64,000 nucleotides of DNA from Owenia fusiformis (Eukaryota; Annelida; Polychaeta; Sabellida; Oweniidae). A model generated the notes under the pieces. That model had not been told where the DNA came from and ran no database searches. It saw nothing but the letters and a program-made list of their open reading frames with translations. Made by a program: the position numbers and the translations under genes. Below, in pieces: positions 61,701 through 64,000 of this stretch. The stretch spans positions 26,151,564 through 26,215,563 of the forward strand of contig CAIIXF020000007.1 of assembly GCA_903813345.2 (NCBI GenBank), written 5' to 3'. How positions within the stretch are numbered: the stretch's first letter is position 1; every line of letters starts with the position of its first letter.

Positions 61701-62192
61701 ATTTCTGGTATATTTATCATTATTTGTATTAACCAAATTGGCACAAAAATTCATTGCGAAAAAATAATCACAATTCCATGCGCAATTATCTGATGTAATG
61801 TTAAGTTATTTCATGCTAGAAAACAGGATGTACTCATGATGAACAGATATTTAACATGTAGAATAAAATATTTGTTTATTATGACATCAGTCATGCATGG
61901 TAACATTTATAATTGGGAGACAGGAAATGGAATACTGCCGATTACAAATCCTGTATTTATATCCCACAGAAACGCAATCTTTATTTCAATCTTATGTCAC
62001 CATTATTCCAAACTTTGGAGTCCAAAAATCTGAATATTGTCATGACACAACACAAGCAAGATTACTTACTCTGTTCAGGATTGGCTAAATCATCTGGGTG
62101 TTGACCATCTAGGGTGCCGTATATCTCATGGGTGATATTGTCTAACTGGTCTTGGAACAACCTTTTCTCCGCCTCCTCTCCCGATAGATGAA
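31729..62192 (-). CDS. MYRIP: MyRIP/melanophilin (Slac2)-like Rab effector with two Ig domains, partial
   Basis: Nineteen phase-consistent exons run downward: 62192-62070, 59400-59138, 58680-58091, 57621-57598, 56451-56217, 55763-55616, 55312-55196, 54787-54596, 52749-52579, 52012-51872, 51473-51337, 49653-49486, 49059-49012, 48034-47477, 46850-46785, 37521-37360, 37144-36950, 34481-34428 and 32217-31733, about 1290 codons. Family hallmarks are the coiled-coil segment IYMTAGQVFNYEDRV...LEDQVARAVAQVSQTEQS-VGDIE, the C-terminal SLTARNP and the N-terminal YEDILADAIVKK region. MyRIP and melanophilin link Rab27-bearing organelles to myosins; the Rab-binding zinc-finger exons should lie beyond 64000. 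Unusually, exons 55312-51872 add two I-set Ig domains. The first has Cys-Trp-Cys (FTC, FWY, YLC); the second lacks the second Cys (YTV). The C-terminus is Pro/Gln/Ser-rich. A Gypsy element occupies the intron before exon 37521. The symbol is by family only. Confidence 0.82.
32378..32530. mobile_element. MITE of the TACAGTAAAACCTGT family
   Basis: The left end is atagtaaaacctgtgcaaac and the right end ctgacaggtttcactgca. It lies in a MyRIP-like intron, just upstream of the last large exon. Confidence 0.55.
32836..33005. mobile_element. MITE of the AAGCCTCAGTCACATTTG family, copy 1
   Basis: The right end, read on the other strand, is GAAGCCTCAGTCACATTTGC. The left end (ttatgcctctgtcgcgttgg) is a diverged match. 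Inside, two arms around tatggcaatcgtatagcggc and gactgccatacagtcgctg are also complementary. Other copies are at 35909-36074, 57878-58048 and 61047-61191. Confidence 0.65.
34185..34929. mobile_element. Possible TA-flanked element enclosing an exon
   Basis: The left end CAGGGTGTCAAAAAAT and the right end (read back) CAGAGTGTCACAAAAT match at 14 of 16 positions and each is flanked by TA. The arms are short and nothing else marks a transposon, so the call is weak. The exon 34481-34428 lies inside. Confidence 0.35.
34428..34481 (-). CDS. 54-bp in-frame, possibly cassette, exon of the MyRIP-like gene
   Basis: It has acceptor GATGTTTTAG and donor GAG/GTAGTG, is phase 0 on both sides, and encodes an acidic 18-residue piece (SDWSDDESFNQ). 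It fits between NFKR (exon ending 36950) and VHSLTARNP (exon starting 32217); the frame is kept with or without it. The upstream donor (CGG/GTCAGC) is weak, which would suit optional use. Confidence 0.55.
35909..36074. mobile_element. MITE of the AAGCCTCAGTCACATTTG family, copy 2
   Basis: The left end is AAAGCCTCAGTCAAAGTTG; the right end is gcaaatgtgactgaggctta. It lies in a MyRIP-like intron. Confidence 0.65.
38205..38710 (+). repeat. 5' LTR
   Basis: 506 bp. It contains AATAAA-type words (gaaataaataaaag near 38641-38655) that could serve in polyadenylation. It differs from the 3' LTR at three positions, near 38632 and 38683-38685. Confidence 0.95.
38716..38733 (+). other. Candidate primer-binding site
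   Basis: The sequence TGGTGGAGCTGCCTGAGG starts five bases after the LTR. TGG complements the CCA end of a tRNA, as in most LTR elements. I could not assign the tRNA. Confidence 0.45.
38744..39667 (+). CDS. gag: Retrotransposon Gag, 307 aa
   Basis: The start ATG at 38744 follows the primer-site region. The first 190 residues are a helical capsid-type region typical of Gypsy Gag. A Gln/Asn/Pro-rich stretch with repeated QYQPQN words covers about residues 205-260, and two CCHC zinc knuckles of the form CX2CX4HX4C (CERC..H..C and CFQC..H..C) cover about 268-304. These bind the RNA genome in particle assembly. It ends in TGA (39665-39667), and the pol frame continues directly in the same frame. 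Confidence 0.93.
   Translation: MDLSILDKFHGKSEENVIIWLNTIDTFANLKNWNQQRKCSLIPLLVKGEAAKYFEQLEENTKNDWEELTEALKERFPPKQSERWELLDKLDTLKQNDMSVDEFHSKLMYYTSRLKKDAEDVKELFVQGLNTSTKNFVRLKEPENLEQAVKFARIHSNMPQDSAPEMLAASIKILTDKVDKLSVAAVTVDAMGQRYANNNQFPVQQSAQRQQNQYQPQNQYQPQKQYQPQNPFQQQNQFPGNQQFTQQQKRYPQHDQQFMQQNPSSRNQCERCGKSNHLSLNCYARFKQCFQCGRGGHYSYMCRNVAK
39668..43516 (+). CDS. pol: Retrotransposon Pol (PR-RT-RH-IN-chromodomain)
   Basis: The frame is open from the codon after the gag UGA to TAA 43514-43516. There is no ATG before the protease motif, so its expression should depend on gag. In order: aspartic protease (LVDTGAEQS, near 39857), reverse transcriptase (FGLKNAP, and catalytic VYCDDIIVF near 40868), RNase H (SCDASGTAIG, and TDHISLKYL), zinc-binding integrase N-terminus (H..H..C..C; CEICQQSK), integrase core with D, D and E in MDILGP, ITDRGQNF and CERMN, a GPY-type module (YHGPYYIV), an acidic Ser/Asp linker, and a C-terminal chromodomain (VERLLACSK...KVKW...STWEYEENI, near 43336-43470). 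No frameshift or internal stop is seen. Confidence 0.95.
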   Translation, partial: GLAPVPHRDGHLETRVDNQKFKQVKSDSGKVAIPAVQSVKVNLQRSVSNIIIHTNIVDNNIKALVDTGAEQSCMRLALYEKLNLHKKCPISPTNIELYGAGGEAHKLEVLGVANVPLKFEDIEYVQPMHILKSANHDVILGEDFFSQSKALIDFTQKVVILQRGDPTKHSTYTTNEPRLTACVNNVAIGSEVQTSGINLEKCKLPEGEKTKLVTFIDKNKDVFSQNMNELGCANSTYEHVIRTKSDKPVQQRFYRYSQEQKNEIDKQCDQMLEYGIIEHSVSEYASPVVLVKKKSNEYRLAIDYRRLNKNTEAIHYPLPQLNDIIDCIAHSKATIFSVLDMHSGFWQLPLSESSKHKTAFVTHKGKFQFNRMPFGLKNAPMSFQRVMNDVLKGLTWDFVLVYCDDIIVFSKDMKEHLNHLDQVFTRLRKANLKLKPSKCKLALEKVVYLGFVFTKEGITVDNEKIKAILSYPQPTNVTEVRAYLGLCNFYRRFVKGFSNIVAPLNNLMRKNVEFVWDEQCENAFQESKIMLTTEPVLVYPDLQKPFIISCDASGTAIGYILGQIDEQGRERAVSYGGRSLSTGERKWSITERECLALIEAINEYHIYIANAHFIVYTDHISLKYLQSIKDHTGRLGRWSIKLQAYDFTIEFRCGKSNSNADALSRRPYEVNECKQMCQQTTTIQTEDSGITQDNCTDEWVAYSIPSPTTMQTGNIGSEGQNVKCPISESKQQTGMCSDLSALSSICEITQSSNEVFQNKQRQDPQLQMYIKYLEQDELPDKENLARKVILESQDFLIKDGILYHMYYPRGKGHKSDRVVIQLAIPQQLREDVLQCYHDSLMGGHQGQDRTYNTIRYKYYWPKMYSDIEKYVKSCEICQQSKRYHGQRAPLQPLPTGSLFSRVHMDILGPIHKVNGFQYILLIVDSFSKWPEAVALKSIEATEVARVLFTEFICRYGSMKTLITDRGQNFMSKVIQELCRMFGIEHRATSSYHPETNSSCERMNSTINQAFRCFVDKQQSNWPQLLPGILASYRFSPATESTGYSPYYLLYGKEPLMPLDTMVPVSMGQSTVTDRLQDIQTNLEVARDIAKENQEAAKIKTKTQHDKKAKMPQFKVGDRVWLHVPKTPTGLTPKHCRKYHGPYYIVRANANMTYKLIRCSDDRLLRSLVHANRLKPYVDPETRPTNTPRVQQGQVLQDDNHIDQGSSSISDSSSESDQQPPQVQEVERLLACSKHNGKKCYKVKWCNEKKSTWEYEENIPRNLIREYHITKTNTGKVRKRKTR
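43517..45540 (+). other. Long non-coding 3' segment of the Gypsy element
   Basis: About 2 kb between pol and the purine tract has no ORF of note on either strand. It contains repeated aagtgaaa/caagtgaa words at about 43750-43830 and 44180-44245. It is where env would lie in errantivirus-type elements, but nothing env-like is visible. Confidence 0.6.
45541..45554 (+). other. Polypurine tract of the Gypsy element
   Basis: GGAGGAGAAGCAAA directly precedes the 3' LTR. It is the expected plus-strand primer site for reverse transcription. Confidence 0.7.
45555..46060 (+). repeat. 3' LTR
   Basis: 506 bp. It is identical to the 5' LTR except at three positions (near 45982 and 46033-46035). It is followed by TAGTTT, which also precedes the 5' LTR. 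Confidence 0.95.
46205..46262 (+). repeat. TGTCACCAC-family dispersed repeat, copy 5 (deleted middle)
   Basis: The leading part (aacatgcaaaatgtcaccacctgcc) is joined almost directly to the hairpin end (tggtggtgacata). The aacacc-rich centre is missing. Confidence 0.55.
48704..48848 (+). repeat. TGTCACCAC-family dispersed repeat, copy 6
   Basis: It reads aacaaggcattaacatgcaa, then an aacaccaaccaccga-rich middle, aaaaaagttggagacc and the end tatgtcaccacttc. It lies in a MyRIP-like intron. Confidence 0.65.
49213..49385. mobile_element. MITE of the TACAGTAAAACCTGT family
   Basis: The left end is TACAGTAGAAATTGCTCAAT and the right end gcacaagttctactgta. The interior repeats gtggaacacc units. It lies in a MyRIP-like intron. 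Confidence 0.65.
49685..49995. repeat. Minisatellite, unit about 20-26 bp (atatgattgaatgaacaca)
   Basis: More than ten degenerate units contain catggatatgattga or atgaacacatat. The section 49917-49990 has near-identical 22-bp copies. Fortuitous ORFs on the minus strand here are low-complexity artefacts. Confidence 0.75.
50340..50560. repeat. Tandem repeat of about 58 bp built on cctcacattc
   Basis: Three to four copies alternate tgaaatacctcacattcaag and tgacaaacacctcacattcg halves, followed by aatggata. Near-identity suggests recent expansion. It lies in the same MyRIP-like intron as the minisatellite at 49685. Confidence 0.75.
52148..52256 (+). repeat. TGTCACCAC-family dispersed repeat, copy 7
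   Basis: It runs from acaaggcatttaaaacatgc through acaccacctgcc, a short aacgccaaaaacac middle and aaaaaagttggagac to ctagtggtgacata. Confidence 0.6.
55383..55547. mobile_element. MITE of the TACAGTAAAACCTGT family
   Basis: The left end is agtaaaacctatctaagtag and the right end aacaggtttcactgta. It sits between the exons 55763-55616 and 55312-55196. Confidence 0.6.
56063..56204 (+). repeat. TGTCACCAC-family dispersed repeat, copy 8
   Basis: It contains the complete set of family words, ending in accacttgtggtggtgacata. The end lies about 12 bp from the 3' border of the exon 56451-56217. Confidence 0.65.
57069..57150 (+). repeat. tRNA-like sequence (class II, Leu/Ser type), probable pseudogene or SINE head
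   Basis: The A box TGGCCGAGCAG (57081-57091) and the B box GAGTTCAAGAC (57134-57144) are spaced as in tRNAs with a long variable arm. The acceptor ends cannot pair and the anticodon loop is too short, so it is not a functional tRNA. Confidence 0.55.
57878..58048. mobile_element. MITE of the AAGCCTCAGTCACATTTG family, copy 3
   Basis: The left end is TAAAGCCTGTCACATTGG and the right end tcaaatgtgacaggcat. Internal arms around gcggccgtagcttcac and gaagctacagcctctg are partly complementary. It ends about 40 bp from the 3' border of the exon 58680-58091. Confidence 0.65.
59430..59562 (+). repeat. TGTCACCAC-family dispersed repeat, copy 9
   Basis: It runs from aacaaggcggctttaacatg through caccacttgccatttgttac and aaaaaagtt to ctggtggtgacaca. 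It lies about 30 bp upstream of the acceptor of the exon 59400-59138. Confidence 0.6.
60270..60356. repeat. Short dispersed repeat, copy 2
   Basis: It is bounded by the inverted repeat TACAGTACCATC / GATGGTACAGTA and shares its core with 4598-4690. Confidence 0.55.
60938..60980. repeat. (GTTT)n microsatellite
   Basis: About ten GTTT units with two substitutions, next to a MITE. Confidence 0.9.
61047..61191. mobile_element. MITE of the AAGCCTCAGTCACATTTG family, copy 4
   Basis: The left end TATGCCTTGGTCACATTTGC and the complement of the right end (TAATGCCTGGGTCACATTTG) agree except at two positions. Complementarity extends to about 26 bp. Confidence 0.7.
61384..61554. mobile_element. MITE of the TACAGTAAAACCTGT family
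   Basis: The left end is agtaaaacctgtcaaaatgcc and the right end tacaggttttactgta. It lies in the intron between the exons 62192-62070 and 59400-59138. Confidence 0.65.
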
Positions 62193-64000
62193 CTGAAATT
62201 TGAAGTTAATTATTTTAAGCAATTGTTAGCATTTATAGGATTTTGCATTTTGTTGCAGTTTATGGGGTATTCAAGTATTTTGGTAAGGTTTATAGAGCTT
62301 TAACAGTGTTTCTATGTTTTATTATGGTTTTCAGGACTTATGGGAAATATAATAAAAATGAAACATTAGTTGCGTTACTGAAATCCATCTGTTGTAAATC
62401 TCTGCCTAATCATTAGTTTATATTGTCAGGACACAAAGCATAAGTTCAACAACGGTATACTGTACTTCTATTGTTCAGCGAGTGAATTTACAATTACAAA
62501 ATATAAATGGGCGGACTGACATTTTTCTCTCCTTAATTTACTTTTTATTTATTGTACTCTGCTAAGCGTATAATCTGAATCTACATAATGTTTCAATGGT
62601 GGAAAGAAAATCCATTATTCTGTTGAAAAAATATTAAGGTCACAAGATGTTGCCTCGTCTATTCACAGATAATTTTTTCATTCAATAAGTTCATGGAAAA
62701 ATGCTCTCATTTCAATGGTTTTTTAATATTTTTTCATGAAATATTTACGTTACATCCGACAAATATCTGGTTATTGATTTGTAAAATATCAACATCTCTT
62801 ATTCAACTGATCAAAAATAACAGTAACTTGACCTTTGGCTAGGCAGAGCATTTTCATTTTATTTTTCCGCAAACTTATTGAACAACCTGAAACATGTATT
62901 CACGGAGAAATATTGACAAGTTAATTGACTTCCTCTGCGGGCTCTATTATATGATACTCTGTATGAGATAAAGGTGAAATGATTTTATATTCATAGTATT
63001 GCCTTAAAGGTACTTTAAATCAAGCTTTTTCAATAATTCTCCGACTGTCTTTTCTCAACTACAATAAATGCCATCTCACTCTAACGATACTGCCATTAAC
63101 TCACTAATTTACGTATTAACAGCAAATTGAGCACATTTTTCAATAATTCAGCCATTCACGTAAATTATTTTCTAGTCTTTTGCTTGGGTAACTAAATAAA
63201 CTGATAATGTATTGAAAAAATATTCAAATAATGGCAACAGGCACAAATAGCCTTCACGCTTGCCTAAATAAGTCATAATGTCATCAAGATTGCAAGTTAT
63301 GTCAGAGGAGTGCTCAACAGGGACAGAACAGCAATTATGAAAGTCATGAAATAGTTTAGGGAGTAGGGATTGATATTGGACACCTAGAAATGACCCAATT
63401 CATTGAGTGTTACCATGTCTGTCATTATTTTTGAGTATCCAAACACAATATTTTTGATGTCATGTTCTGAAAAACGTGTATAAGTAAACAGACGAATACA
63501 TTCCCTAAGAGCACTCTGAAATCAGCTATAGGTACCGTTTCAGATTGGCTGTGTATGATACTCAAAATCATCTTGGAATGCTAGAAAATTAAGCGCATTT
63601 AATGTATGCCTCAAATAAAATCCTTAAAGAACAGAATTTTCATGGGTTAATGTTTCAAAGATTTCGTATTCCTTGTACAAATTGGATAAGATTGTCATGG
63701 ATCTAGTTTAATTCAAAAATATTCCGATTCATTCTAACCATTTGATTTAAATTCACACTGACTGTCAGTTACACAAAACAAAATCACATTGTAATTACTC
63801 AAGATTAGATTGCCAAAAATAAGATTGCTTTTTCACTCAAATTGCTAAGCTAAAATGTTATCTAAATATTGTATCTCCGACTTTCTTGTTGTAATACTTT
63901 GTAAAAATGCATTTTTGCGCTAACCACAAAGACTTCTTCACACCTTTTATGCAATATTACATAATCAATGAAATAAAATGAACATATATTGCCTACTCAT
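62193..64000. other. Intron upstream of the first visible MyRIP-like exon
   Basis: No exon was seen on the minus strand, in particular no Cys-pair-rich sequence that could be the expected Rab-binding zinc finger. The stretch is AT-rich and without recognised repeats. Confidence 0.5.

Overview
The window is nuclear DNA from an animal. It is AT-rich, its genes are split into short exons with GT-AG introns of about 0.3-9 kb, and it is full of short non-autonomous DNA transposons. The gene set (COP9 subunit, RAMA/MPN protein, MyRIP/melanophilin-like Rab effector) is bilaterian. The Cys-rich secreted protein, an apparently recent Gypsy retrotransposon and the repeat style suggest a marine invertebrate, possibly a lophotrochozoan; that placement is inference. 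All gene models were built by hand from splice signals and reading-phase agreement.

Left part (1-10.1 kb): a five-exon plus-strand gene (2472-5803) encodes a 133-residue secreted protein with 18 Cys in the mature part. It is followed on the minus strand by the 5' exons of an MPND-like gene (10053-6174). The RAMA domain is visible; the JAMM/MPN protease exons are not and should lie left of the window, which would place the secreted gene inside an MPND intron. Two PIF/Harbinger-like MITEs, a hairpin-rich element and a set of phased palindromes (8.2-9.75 kb) fill the rest.

Middle (10.1-31.7 kb): about 4 kb from MPND, transcribed away from it, lies a complete COPS8 (COP9 signalosome subunit 8) in seven coding exons (14223-22890). 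The intergenic DNA after it holds only repeats.

Right part (31.7-64 kb): one large minus-strand gene, with at least 19 coding exons in the window, encodes a MyRIP/melanophilin (Slac2)-type Rab effector that also carries two I-set Ig domains on phase-1 exons. Its N-terminal Rab-binding exons lie beyond base 64000. One of its introns contains a 7.86-kb Gypsy retrotransposon in the opposite orientation (38205-46060). The element has 506-bp LTRs differing at three positions, a gag ORF with two CCHC knuckles, and a pol ORF (protease, RT, RNase H, integrase, C-terminal chromodomain) in the same frame as gag and separated from it only by a UGA codon.

The genes do not form an operon or pathway. The one functional association is that MPND (JAMM family) and COPS8 (PCI-type subunit of the JAMM-containing COP9 signalosome) lie head to head.
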